Origin: JAVBKP01 sp031553975
GTDB taxonomy: Bacteria; Bacillota; Clostridia; Peptostreptococcales; Anaerovoracaceae
Direction: 5' to 3'
DNA: 10,977 bases
NCBI GenBank assembly: GCA_031553975.1
Contig: JAVBKP010000026.1
Location: 1 to 10,977 of the forward strand
Shown: positions 1 to 6,852 of the stretch, piece by piece
How positions within the stretch are numbered: position 1 is the stretch's first letter
How the letters are laid out: every line of letters begins with the position of its first letter
Program-made: the position numbers and the translations under genes
Notes under the pieces: generated by a model
What the model was told of the DNA's origin: nothing
Databases searched by the model: none
What the model saw: the letters and a program-made list of their open reading frames with translations, nothing else

Positions 1-562
1 TATCATATCCGCCATCACTAACATGGCATGTATCAAGGCACACACCGATTTTATCACTTAGTTCAACTTTGTCTATAATGGCTTTGATTTCTTCAAAGTT
101 ACGCCCTATTTCGCTGCCCTTTCCCGACATGGTTTCTAGCAAAACCGTTGTTGTCATTTCGGGCCATAATATGTCGTTTAGCGCAGCGACTATCATTTGG
201 ATACCTATCTCGGTTCCTTGCTCTACATGGCTACCTGGGTGAAAATTGTAGAGATTTCCCGGGACATATTCCATGCGTTTTAGATCGTCTGCTAAGGTAT
301 TTCTTGCAAATGTCACTGTATCTGGGTTAGCAGAACACAAATTCAATGTATATGGTGCATGGGCTAATATCTTACCAAATCTGTTTTGTTCCGCTAATTT
401 CAAATACTTATCTATATCTGCTGGATCAATATCCTTTGCCTTGCCTCCTCGGGGGTTACGCGTAAAGAATTGAAATGTATTGGCTCCAATTGTTACTGCC
501 TCTTTGCCCATAGCAGCAAAACCCTTCGATGCCGATAGGTGGCACCCTATATTTATTGTCAT
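1..562 (-). CDS. nfo: Deoxyribonuclease IV (AP endonuclease), partial at window edge
   Basis: Endonuclease IV cleaves 5' of abasic sites in base excision repair, in the cytoplasm, using a trinuclear zinc centre on a TIM barrel. Translating the complement from ATG 562 gives 187 residues, open to the window edge; the family is usually about 280 residues, so roughly the last third is missing. Recognisable motifs, in order, are IGCHLSASKG near the start, HAPYTLNL (H68), NFHPGSH (H108), LLETMSGKGSE (E143) and DTCHVSDGGYD (D177, H180). These match the zinc-binding His, Glu and Asp residues of the family, so the visible part looks catalytically intact. The start is fixed by an AAAGGAG ribosome binding site (571-577) eight bases upstream. 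It is divergent from the PIN-like gene at 653. Not frameshifted; it is cut only by the window. Confidence 0.95.
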   Translation of the reverse strand, partial: MTINIGCHLSASKGFAAMGKEAVTIGANTFQFFTRNPRGGKAKDIDPADIDKYLKLAEQNRFGKILAHAPYTLNLCSANPDTVTFARNTLADDLKRMEYVPGNLYNFHPGSHVEQGTEIGIQMIVAALNDILWPEMTTTVLLETMSGKGSEIGRNFEEIKAIIDKVELSDKIGVCLDTCHVSDGGYD

Positions 563-603
563 AACGTAGTCTCCTTTAATTCTCTTCCCTTTTGCTTTGT
601 TTT

Positions 604-634
604 TTGATATTATATACCTACTATATTTTATAAT
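604..634 (+). promoter_or_regulatory. Candidate promoter of the DUF3368 gene
   Basis: TTGATA (604-609) and a perfect TATAAT (629-634) are separated by 19 bases, slightly wide. The element overlaps the candidate nfo promoter on the other strand. Oddly, the TATAAT directly abuts the GGGAG ribosome binding site (637-641), so a start 7 bases downstream would remove that site from the mRNA. Either the leader is almost absent or the real promoter is further upstream. Confidence 0.35.
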
Positions 635-636
635 AA
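609..636 (-). promoter_or_regulatory. Candidate nfo promoter
   Basis: On the complement a perfect TATAAT (614 to 609) lies about 47 bases before the nfo start. The best -35 at a 16-base spacing is TTATTA (636 to 631), which is a poor match. The -10 is convincing only by sequence; in such AT-rich DNA a chance match is possible. Confidence 0.35.
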
Positions 637-652
637 GGGAGTTGGGTTTGCA

Positions 653-1180
653 ATGATAAATAGCGTGGTTTGCAATGCGTTTCCATTCATTGGTCTTCAA
701 AAAATAGACCGATTGGACATACTTTGGGATCTTTTTGATAATGTCTATCTCCCACATCTAGTAATACATGAGATTGCTTTTGGCGAAAATGCTACAGAAA
801 ATAGCAAAAAAGCACTACAGCAAGCTATGGATGAAAATAAAGTGATTCCCTACAAAATCCAAGGTGAAGACTTGATTTATCAATTCAAAAAACGATTGCC
901 TCATAGAGAAACAGAAGTCATAATCGCCGCCAAAGAGCTGAATAAAAAAGTGGTCCTCATCGACGAGCTTTCCTCTCGTGGTTTCGCAGAGCGAATGGGT
1001 CTTTATCCCCTTGATATTATTGGACTCTTGCTACTTGCCAAAAAACTTAAAAAAATTGAGACAATTCAGTCGGTTCTTGACGAATTAATCAAAGCCGATC
1101 TTATGGAATACAAAATAGACAGCAAACCATACAACCGCATTCTTTTTCAAGCAGAAGAAATCGAGGTTTTTAAAATTTAG
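653..1180 (+). CDS. DUF3368/PIN-fold putative nuclease
   Basis: A 175-residue protein resembling the DUF3368 family, a PIN-like group related to VapC-type ribonucleases. The family pattern is visible: an N-terminal beta strand ending in CNAFPFIGLQKI (7-18), an LFDNVYLPHLVIHEI segment with acidic E40, an HRETEVI segment with E86 and E88, VVLIDELSSR with D104, then a GLYPLDIIGLLLLAK stretch and a helical C-terminal half. The usual first acidic position of PIN nucleases is Asn8 here; Asn at this place also occurs in DUF3368 relatives, so it does not by itself mean a dead enzyme. Many relatives pair with a short antitoxin-like gene. None is visible here: nfo lies on one side and sdaAA converges on the other with a 2-bp gap. 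The start is ATG with GGGAG at 637-641, 11 bases away. The RNA target, if any, is unknown. Confidence 0.72.
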   Translation: MINSVVCNAFPFIGLQKIDRLDILWDLFDNVYLPHLVIHEIAFGENATENSKKALQQAMDENKVIPYKIQGEDLIYQFKKRLPHRETEVIIAAKELNKKVVLIDELSSRGFAERMGLYPLDIIGLLLLAKKLKKIETIQSVLDELIKADLMEYKIDSKPYNRILFQAEEIEVFKI

Positions 1181-1182
1181 GT

Positions 1183-2046
1183 TTATGCGCTACAAGTGCT
1201 ACATGCTGATGGACAAGCAGCAATCCCGCCCTTTGCTGTTTCACGCAAGGCCATTGGCAGTGACTGACCAACTTTGTACATTGCGTCTACTACCTCATCA
1301 AAAGGTACTGGGGCAAGTATCCCACTCATGGCTATCTCTGCGCTCACTAAAGCATTAGAGGCACCCATGGCATTTCTACTCTGACAGGGAGATTCTACCA
1401 ATCCTTTAATAGGATCACAAACAAGCCCTAAAATATTGGAAAACGCAAATCCAGCCGCCGCTAGGCATTGTTCAGGTGATGCCCCCATCAATTGGCATAT
1501 AGCAGAGGCCGCCATGGCCGAAGCAGTACCTACCTCTGCTTGACATCCACCTTCTGCGCCTGATATGGTAGCATTTAGAGCTGCCAAATACCCTACTGCT
1601 GACGCATTAAACAAAGCATCTATAATATCCTCTTCTTTTAGATTGCGTTCTTCCTGTAGTGCTATAAGTACCCCAGGCAGCACGCCGCATGATCCTGCTG
1701 TAGGTGCTGCTACGATTAATCCCATAGACGCATTTATCTCTAGTATGCCCATAGCATACGCTATTGCTTTAGAAGTAGTGCTCCCGCATATGGAACCTCT
1801 TTCATTGGTAAAGTTGTTTAGCTTAATGGCCTCTCCACCAATTAACCCTCCTATGGATTTTTCAGTTCCATTAAGAGCTTTTCTAGCAGATTCTTTCATT
1901 ATTTTATAAGATTCAACCATTCTTGCCATAATCTCATCTTTGCTCCCTTGGCAAAAAGATATTTCTCTTTCTATCATGACTTGACTCATTGTCAAATTCT
2001 TTTCTTTGCAGAGATGTAACAATTCTTTTCCGTTAATAAAATTCAT
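1183..2046 (-). CDS. sdaAA: L-serine dehydratase, iron-sulfur-dependent, alpha subunit
   Basis: Catalytic subunit of the oxygen-sensitive 4Fe-4S L-serine ammonia-lyase, which converts L-serine to pyruvate and ammonia in the cytoplasm. It has 287 residues, normal for the split form of the enzyme. Visible motifs are APTAGSCGVLPG (114-125), SGAEGGCQAEVG (162-173), LVCDPIKG (208-215) and SPCQSRN (219-225). C168, C210 and C221 have the 42- and 11-residue spacing known for the cluster-binding cysteines of this family. The C-terminus is cysteine-rich (ACPSACSTCSA). An in-frame TTG at 2070 would extend the protein by eight residues, but it lies inside the end of sdaAB. The ATG at 2046 is preferred because GGGGGACGGAG lies just before it and the protein then begins MNFINGKEL as expected. 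The gene is 13 bases downstream of sdaAB, so the two are co-transcribed. Confidence 0.95.
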   Translation of the reverse strand: MNFINGKELLHLCKEKNLTMSQVMIEREISFCQGSKDEIMARMVESYKIMKESARKALNGTEKSIGGLIGGEAIKLNNFTNERGSICGSTTSKAIAYAMGILEINASMGLIVAAPTAGSCGVLPGVLIALQEERNLKEEDIIDALFNASAVGYLAALNATISGAEGGCQAEVGTASAMAASAICQLMGASPEQCLAAAGFAFSNILGLVCDPIKGLVESPCQSRNAMGASNALVSAEIAMSGILAPVPFDEVVDAMYKVGQSLPMALRETAKGGIAACPSACSTCSA

Positions 2047-2059
2047 ATTCTCCGTCCCC

Positions 2060-2728
2060 CTATACTGCAATAATGACTGTATCTAAAATATCCTCATCTT
2101 CAAGGATACTGGCCACCACTTCTTGGGGAATATTTTCATCTGTCTCTATGATGGTATATGCTATGGTTCCACGACTTTCTCGGTGAAGGTTCATGGTACC
2201 AATATTAATAGTATGTTCGCTTAATGCTGCCGAGATATGTGCGATGACACCTGGTATATCCTTTTGCTTTATGACTATGGTATTGTAGTTACCTGTCAGT
2301 GATATGGCTATACCATTTATATTGGTAACCACTATACTACCGCCTCCGATAGATTCACCTTCTACATAGGTTTTATTATCAAGTTCATCCACAAATCTTA
2401 TAGCTACTGTATTGGGATGAGGTTTTACTATATCACGATTAGGTATAAAGCTATATTTTAGCCCTTCTTTGTCTGCATGAGCAAAGGCATCTTTTACTCG
2501 TGGATCCCTGGTTGTATACCCCATGATGCCACTCAAAAGAGCTCTATCTGTTCCATGTCCTTTGTATGTCTCAGCAAAAGAACCAAAGAGTTCAAATTCA
2601 ACTTGTACAATTTTGTTTTTGGCTAGTTTGCTGGCCAAAGATGCAATCCGCAATGCCCCTGCCGTGTGAGAGCTAGATGGTCCTATCATAATGGGCCCGA
2701 TAATATCAAATACGCTTATTTCTTTCAA
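2060..2728 (-). CDS. sdaAB: L-serine dehydratase, iron-sulfur-dependent, beta subunit
   Basis: Partner subunit of the iron-sulfur L-serine dehydratase, 222 residues. The N-terminal domain carries GPSSSHTAGALRIA (16-29), GHGTDRA (57-63), an HPN motif (104-106) and ESIGGG (125-130). The C-terminus (about 150-222, from NTIVIKQKDIPGVIAHI) is an ACT domain, typical of the beta subunit and probably a regulatory or ligand-binding module. The start codon is TTG at 2728. GAGGTG lies five bases upstream at ideal spacing, and the only nearby upstream ATG is out of frame. It is the first gene of the sdaAB-sdaAA pair. A terminator hairpin ends only 17 bases before the start codon, leaving no room for a separate promoter between them, so the promoter must lie inside or upstream of that hairpin. 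Confidence 0.95.
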   Translation of the reverse strand: MKEISVFDIIGPIMIGPSSSHTAGALRIASLASKLAKNKIVQVEFELFGSFAETYKGHGTDRALLSGIMGYTTRDPRVKDAFAHADKEGLKYSFIPNRDIVKPHPNTVAIRFVDELDNKTYVEGESIGGGSIVVTNINGIAISLTGNYNTIVIKQKDIPGVIAHISAALSEHTINIGTMNLHRESRGTIAYTIIETDENIPQEVVASILEDEDILDTVIIAV

Positions 2729-2745
2729 ATAAACACCTCATTTCT

Positions 2746-2776
2746 AAAAAAAGAGAGAGTAAAAGTACCCTCTCTT
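2746..2776 (-). terminator. Rho-independent terminator after cheV
   Basis: On the complement, AAGAGAGGGT pairs with ACTCTCTCTT around a six-base loop, with one mismatch, and is followed by seven T. This is a standard terminator reading leftwards, 15 bases past the cheV stop. It sits 17 bases before the sdaAB start, so it could also act as an attenuator if sda transcripts begin further upstream. Confidence 0.85.
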
Positions 2777-2791
2777 CATTATGCTCATTTT

Positions 2792-3727
2792 TTATAAAAT
2801 ACAACCATCAATTGTTGATACAAGGTTTCCAATCTCTGGTTTTGATAGCTGCGCTGTAGCACCTAACTCCACCCCTTTAACTCTCATTGCCTCGTCAATT
2901 AGTGATGAGAATATTATAACTGGTATTTTGTTTAATGCTTTGTTGCTCTTGCATAGCTTTGTTAGACGATGTCCATCCATCTTTGGCATTTCAATATCTG
3001 TTATGATACAAGCAACATAATCTTCAATATCAGTTTCATGGTCTTGGGCTAAATCTTCTAGATGGGCCCAGGCATCTTGTCCATTGGTAAACGCTGTTAC
3101 ATTGGTATATCCAGCTTTGTGAAGTGACTCAAATATCATTTTTTTGAGAAGAACAGAGTCTTCAGCCATAACAATCGGTTTTGCACTTCTCTCTCTTGGA
3201 CCTAATCTATCAATTTCGTCCATTTGGATACCTGTCTCAGGAGAAATATCAAAGATTATTTTCTCAAAGTCAATAATAGTGATAAGCTTGTTACCAACTT
3301 TAGCAATTCCAGTAGCTAATCCGTCTTGTCCCCCGTATATTGTAGCATCTGGCTTTTCGATATTAGCCCAGCTAATACGATGAATGCCTTCTACTGTATG
3401 TACGTGGAATGCAGAGCTGATCTTATTAAAATTGGTAATGATGAACATATCTCTATCTTCGTTTGCAGATTTTCCAAGTGCCATATATGCTGGCAAATCA
3501 ATAACTGTAAGTATAGTACCACGGGGATTGAATACCCCCTCAATCATTGGGTGCGCGTTAGGCATTGGGTTCACAGCGTCATACTTCATAATCTCAGTAA
3601 CTTTTGCTACATTGATTCCAAAAGTGTTGCCCGCAATGGTGAATTCCATGATTTCTACTTCGTTTGTCCCACTTTCTAGCAAAATATCAGTCTTTACGCC
3701 AGCTGGACTTGATTTAATAGTTGACAT
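2792..3727 (-). CDS. cheV: Chemotaxis coupling protein CheV (CheW-receiver fusion)
   Basis: A 311-residue fusion of an N-terminal CheW-like domain (about 20-165) and a C-terminal response-regulator receiver domain (about 183-308). CheV couples chemoreceptors to the CheA kinase and is tuned by phosphorylation. The CheW part shows MEFTIAGNTFGINVAKVTEI and an NPRGTILTVIDL stretch. The receiver has the acidic pair E189/D190 in MAEDS, phospho-acceptor D244 in IITDIEMPKMDG, S274/S275 in IIFSSL, and K296 in LSKPE, so all residues needed for phosphotransfer are present. Length is normal. The start is ATG 3727 with AGAGAGGTAGG upstream. No other chemotaxis or flagellar gene is in the window, so it is an isolated copy. 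It ends at a clear terminator. The gene just upstream on the same strand is a tiny membrane protein. Confidence 0.93.
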   Translation of the reverse strand: MSTIKSSPAGVKTDILLESGTNEVEIMEFTIAGNTFGINVAKVTEIMKYDAVNPMPNAHPMIEGVFNPRGTILTVIDLPAYMALGKSANEDRDMFIITNFNKISSAFHVHTVEGIHRISWANIEKPDATIYGGQDGLATGIAKVGNKLITIIDFEKIIFDISPETGIQMDEIDRLGPRERSAKPIVMAEDSVLLKKMIFESLHKAGYTNVTAFTNGQDAWAHLEDLAQDHETDIEDYVACIITDIEMPKMDGHRLTKLCKSNKALNKIPVIIFSSLIDEAMRVKGVELGATAQLSKPEIGNLVSTIDGCIL

Positions 3728-3795
3728 AGTAGTACCTACCTCTCTTTTTATAAAATTTATATTATTGGTGTTTTTTTACATTTAGTATGCAACGG

Positions 3796-3936
3796 TTACT
3801 TATCTTTATGTACTTTGTTCCATACGATAACTGCTCTTATCACAGCTACACCAATTATTATCCCAGAAATCACAAAGCCCGAAGCCACAATTATTGGCAC
3901 CCAGTTAAACCCTAAATCAAAATTCATACTTTCCAT
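3796..3936 (-). CDS. Small single-span membrane protein (46 aa)
   Basis: A short gene supported by its context rather than by homology. ATG at 3936 is preceded by AAAGGAG seven bases upstream, and a good promoter lies just before that. The 46-residue product starts MESMNFDLGFNWVP, has one hydrophobic span at about 13-40 (rich in Ile, Val and Gly) and ends in a basic tail NKVHKDK. By the positive-inside rule the tail should be cytoplasmic and the N-terminus outside. No family is recognised and no function is proposed. It lies between the VanZ-family gene and cheV, all on the same strand, with 68 bases to the cheV start and no visible terminator between, so co-transcription with cheV is possible. 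An alternative start is Met4. Confidence 0.7.
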   Translation of the reverse strand: MESMNFDLGFNWVPIIVASGFVISGIIIGVAVIRAVIVWNKVHKDK

Positions 3937-3964
3937 TTGACTACTCCTTTAACCATTAACTTAT

Positions 3965-3993
3965 ATTCTACTCTATTTCTACTATTATTTCAA
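3965..3993 (-). promoter_or_regulatory. Sigma-A-type promoter for the 46-aa gene (and possibly cheV)
   Basis: On the complement, TTGAAA (3993 to 3988) and TAGAAT (3970 to 3965) are separated by exactly 17 bases; each hexamer matches consensus at five of six positions. The predicted start, near 3958, gives a leader of about 22 bases that retains the AAAGGAG site. Confidence 0.65.
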
Positions 3994-4004
3994 TACATTA
4001 ACCA

Positions 4005-4586
4005 CTACAGATACATCTTTCTTAATAATTTTTGTAAAGGAGGTAATTTAAATATTAAATAAGTAATTAACGCCCCACTAAAATTCAATATAATATCATC
4101 TATATCGCAACTGCCCACGCCACCAATCAATTGAATAGCTTCTACGGCAGTAACTATGAGTAACATGGTAAGTGAGAATGGTATTACCTTTCTCATTCTA
4201 CTAAACAAAACGGGCAATAAAATTCCCATTGGTGCAAATGCTATTGCGTTCCCAATTAGATTGATAGCGATATTCGATACAGCCAATGTATTTTGTTTAA
4301 AGCTATTTAGATATAACTTAATCGTATCAAACGGAATGATATTGAGACGACGACCCGTATAGTCCCATTTAGCACCACCCCCACTCCTATTATAAAACCC
4401 ATCAAAGAAAAGTAGGTTGGCCAAAATCATCACATAAAAAACAAACAATATCCATACAGCACCCTTTGCAATGTCTTTTTTAGCTTTTTTGGATTTAGCA
4501 AAAGTCATTAATATTCTAGCCATCAGGATAACGGCCAATGTTATAGCTATAACAAACATAACCGTACTATTCATAAAAAAGAACAT
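4005..4586 (-). CDS. VanZ-family membrane protein
   Basis: A 193-residue membrane protein of the VanZ family, named after a teicoplanin-resistance accessory gene. Most chromosomal members have no known role and should not be read as resistance genes. Visible family motifs are RRLNIIPFDTI (79-89), NLIGNAIAFAPMGILLP (109-125), VEAIQLI (148-154) and CDIDDIILNFSGALITY (160-176), with conserved acidic and polar residues E149, D161, D163, D164 and N168 at membrane ends. About five hydrophobic segments are seen, near 8-28, 42-61, 105-128, 135-155 and 165-180. The start is ATG 4586 with AGGAG five bases upstream; Met5 is an alternative. It lies downstream of the efflux operon on the same strand, 96 bases after hlyD, and has its own promoter candidate. 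Confidence 0.88.
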   Translation of the reverse strand: MFFFMNSTVMFVIAITLAVILMARILMTFAKSKKAKKDIAKGAVWILFVFYVMILANLLFFDGFYNRSGGGAKWDYTGRRLNIIPFDTIKLYLNSFKQNTLAVSNIAINLIGNAIAFAPMGILLPVLFSRMRKVIPFSLTMLLIVTAVEAIQLIGGVGSCDIDDIILNFSGALITYLIFKLPPLQKLLRKMYL

Positions 4587-4621
4587 ATCTGCTCCTAACT
4601 TAGTTAAAATTTACCTAAGAT

Positions 4622-4650
4622 ATTGTAACAGATATGTCGCCTTATTTCCA
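4622..4650 (-). promoter_or_regulatory. Extended -10 promoter candidate for the VanZ-family gene
   Basis: On the complement, TGTTACAAT forms an extended -10 (TG, one base, TACAAT at 4627 to 4622). A moderate -35, TGGAAA (4650 to 4645), lies 17 bases upstream. Position is right for the ATG at 4586. It suggests this gene is transcribed apart from the efflux operon. Confidence 0.5.
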
Positions 4651-4682
4651 GTCAAAGATATAATATTAAATTTTTCTCATTT

Positions 4683-5753
4683 TCAAGATTTTATAGGAAT
4701 AATCACTTCAGCTTGCTCTCCAGGAATAAGCTTGGAACCTTTAGGCAGTAGCATCTTTACTTTCATACTCTCTTTGTTTTTATTGGAATCTGTTTGCAAA
4801 TCTTTTGGTGTATAACGGCTCTTTACATCGATATAAACTACTTTTGCTTTATATTCCTCATCACCGCTCTTAATAGTCACTTCTTGGTTGTATTGTACCA
4901 AATGTAGGTCTTCTTTGGCTACATATGTGACTAAAAAATTTTCAGTATCGGATGCAATACTTGCTATATCCATTCCTATGGCAACCATAGCACCTTCGTT
5001 ATAATTTTTACTCATAATCACACCGTCACAAGGTGCTTTGATGGTATATTTTTCAAGTGCTTCCCTCATCTGGGCAAGTTGGCTCTCTGAGATTGAAACT
5101 TCAAGCAATAGTGACTTGACGTCCTCATCTCTTGCACCATCCACCAACAAGGACACCTGTTGTCCTGCTGTATCAATTTGCTTTTGTGAGGCATTGGTCG
5201 TAGCCGCCGCAGATTCCATGGCATTTTTTGCATTTTCCATTGCATATTGGGCATTATCTACTGTTGTCTTTGAAGTGCCTCCATCATTGTAAAGCTGTAG
5301 TGTGGTTTGGTAATCACGTTCTAGCTTTTCATAGGTTGTTTTAGCAGTGCTATACGTATTTTTAACACTATTGTAGTTGGACTGGGCAATGGAGACACTG
5401 TTTTGAGCCTGCCTGATTTGCTGCCCGTCAGCACCTTTGTTTAGTTTTTCAAGTGCTACCTGTTTTTTTTGAAGTCCAAGCTCTGCTTGCTCAATTGCGT
5501 ACTCTTGGTTGGTGCTATCAATGATTGCGATTGTATCACCCTTTTTCACCGATTGTCCAAGTGCTATGGGCATTTGAACTATCTTACCAGATACCTCGGA
5601 GATATTTGAAATCATTGTGGTCTCAACATCGCCCTTCAATTTCAATTCTCCCGTATGGGACGGACTATTCAAGTAGTTCACCCCTACTATAATCCCTATG
5701 ATTATGAGTAATATCACGGGCGCTATTTTCTTTTTATCATGTGTCTTTTTCAT
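4683..5753 (-). CDS. HlyD-family efflux adaptor (membrane fusion protein)
   Basis: Periplasmic-adaptor-type subunit of an ABC exporter; in a single-membrane organism it would sit on the outer face of the cell membrane. It has 356 residues: a basic N-terminus, one membrane anchor (about 11-27, APVILLIIIGIIVGV), the first half of a biotinyl-lipoyl domain (about 46-80, with EVSGKIVQMPIALGQSVKKG), a long alpha-helical hairpin rich in Gln, Ala and Lys (about 83-235), the second lipoyl half (TIKAPCDGVIMSKNYNEGAMV, from 237), and a beta-barrel C-terminus. A GTG at 5774 would add seven residues. ATG 5753 is preferred because GGAGG (5762-5766) lies eight bases before it, within the longer reading. It is the third gene of the operon, 37 bases after the permease. 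It resembles YbhG-like adaptors. Substrate unknown. Confidence 0.9.
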   Translation of the reverse strand: MKKTHDKKKIAPVILLIIIGIIVGVNYLNSPSHTGELKLKGDVETTMISNISEVSGKIVQMPIALGQSVKKGDTIAIIDSTNQEYAIEQAELGLQKKQVALEKLNKGADGQQIRQAQNSVSIAQSNYNSVKNTYSTAKTTYEKLERDYQTTLQLYNDGGTSKTTVDNAQYAMENAKNAMESAAATTNASQKQIDTAGQQVSLLVDGARDEDVKSLLLEVSISESQLAQMREALEKYTIKAPCDGVIMSKNYNEGAMVAIGMDIASIASDTENFLVTYVAKEDLHLVQYNQEVTIKSGDEEYKAKVVYIDVKSRYTPKDLQTDSNKNKESMKVKMLLPKGSKLIPGEQAEVIIPIKS

Positions 5754-5790
5754 TGTATGAACCTCCACTTTCACTAGCCGTTTGGCAACT

Positions 5791-6810
5791 TTATATTCTT
5801 CGATGTTTTTTCAAAAGTTGAATATTAATCATAACAAATATAATACAGCATCCCGCCAACACGCTTAAATCTACTGCTATAGAGGATATTCCTCCACCTC
5901 GCAGCATGACTTGCTTTAGTGCATCTGCTACATAGTATAGCGGCATGAAATGTCCTACGACCTCCCAGGCTGGTGACAGATCAAATAGCCCTGTAAAGAA
6001 AACTTGTGGCACTACCACTACTGGTATAAACTGAATCATCTGAAACTCGTTGTTGGCCGCTGTTGAAAGTAAAATTCCTAATGTCAGTGCAAGCATGGCA
6101 GTCAGCAGTGTAATCAGGAGAATTAACCAAATTGATCCAATCATCATAACATCTAAGACATACACCACATACAATGTGATCAAAGTAGCTTGTATCACCG
6201 TCACCACACCAAATCCCAGTACATAACCCACAACGACTTCCCATCGTTTGATTGGTGTTGAAAGGAGTTTTTCGAGGGTTCCTGTGGTCCTTTCTTGCAA
6301 GAACGAAATCCCCGCTATCAAGAAAACAAAGAAAAATATTAAGAATCCTATTAAAATGGACCCGAAGTTGTCAAACATTTCAAGGTCATCTGCACCATAC
6401 ACATATTCTATATCAGACTTTACATCTGGCCTTGCAGGAGAGATGGGCATTTTGGAACTCTCCAACATCCCTAACATCATCTTTGTCTTAGACGAATTGG
6501 TGCCATCAATTTTGATATACGATTTTCCGTTGGTAATATTGATGAAGGCGTTGATTTCTCTATTCTCTAGTGCTAGCCTAGCATCCTCTTCACTCATGTA
6601 TCTTTTCACAGTTACGTTGTTCTCATATAGGTTATCTACATAACTCTGGGGTGCATTAATAACGCCAGCTGTTAGGTTTGTGGTAGAGCCGCTAAATACG
6701 AAATAAAGCAGTGTAAGCACCATCATAGGCGCGAATATCATAAGTGCCAAGGTTCGCGGGTCATGCCTAAGTTGGTTTAAAATACGAATCACCATTGCTC
6801 TAACTTTCAT
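5791..6810 (-). CDS. ABC-2-type transporter permease
   Basis: Membrane subunit of the exporter, 339 residues, with the ABC-2 permease layout. TM1 is at about 22-40, followed by a large external domain (about 41-145) and five further spans near 150-170, 192-218, 224-250, 260-276 and 308-333. The cytoplasmic coupling segment FLQERTTGTLEKLLSTPIKRWE (170-191) is characteristic of the family. Only one permease gene is present, whereas YbhFSR-type systems have two, so the pump is presumably a homodimer (inference). The start is ATG 6810 with GGGGTG six bases upstream. It lies 42 bases after the ATPase gene and 37 before the adaptor gene, with no terminator between, so the three form one operon. Confidence 0.92.
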   Translation of the reverse strand: MKVRAMVIRILNQLRHDPRTLALMIFAPMMVLTLLYFVFSGSTTNLTAGVINAPQSYVDNLYENNVTVKRYMSEEDARLALENREINAFINITNGKSYIKIDGTNSSKTKMMLGMLESSKMPISPARPDVKSDIEYVYGADDLEMFDNFGSILIGFLIFFFVFLIAGISFLQERTTGTLEKLLSTPIKRWEVVVGYVLGFGVVTVIQATLITLYVVYVLDVMMIGSIWLILLITLLTAMLALTLGILLSTAANNEFQMIQFIPVVVVPQVFFTGLFDLSPAWEVVGHFMPLYYVADALKQVMLRGGGISSIAVDLSVLAGCCIIFVMINIQLLKKHRRI

Positions 6811-6852
6811 GATTCACACCCCACTTCATCGGATTTTCCTACGCAAGTTATT

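Noticed and set aside
653..1180. Toxin of a complete toxin-antitoxin pair
   Set aside because: No antitoxin-like gene is adjacent on the same strand; the neighbours are nfo and the sda pair.
1565..1909. Plus-strand open frame inside sdaAA
   Set aside because: It is antisense to a highly conserved enzyme, lacks a ribosome binding site and has no recognisable domain.
2047..2070. TTG start for sdaAA at 2070
   Set aside because: It overlaps the sdaAB end and lies upstream of the GGGGGACGGAG site, which is well placed for ATG 2046.
3326..3785. Plus-strand open frames across cheV
   Set aside because: They are complements of conserved CheW-domain codons, overlap each other in different frames, and have no start signals.
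4005..4586. VanZ-family gene as a glycopeptide-resistance determinant
   Set aside because: No vanHAX or vanRS genes are present, and chromosomal VanZ-family proteins are common without resistance.
5754..5774. GTG start for the HlyD gene at 5774
   Set aside because: The GGAGG at 5762-5766 lies inside that extension and is correctly spaced for ATG 5753.
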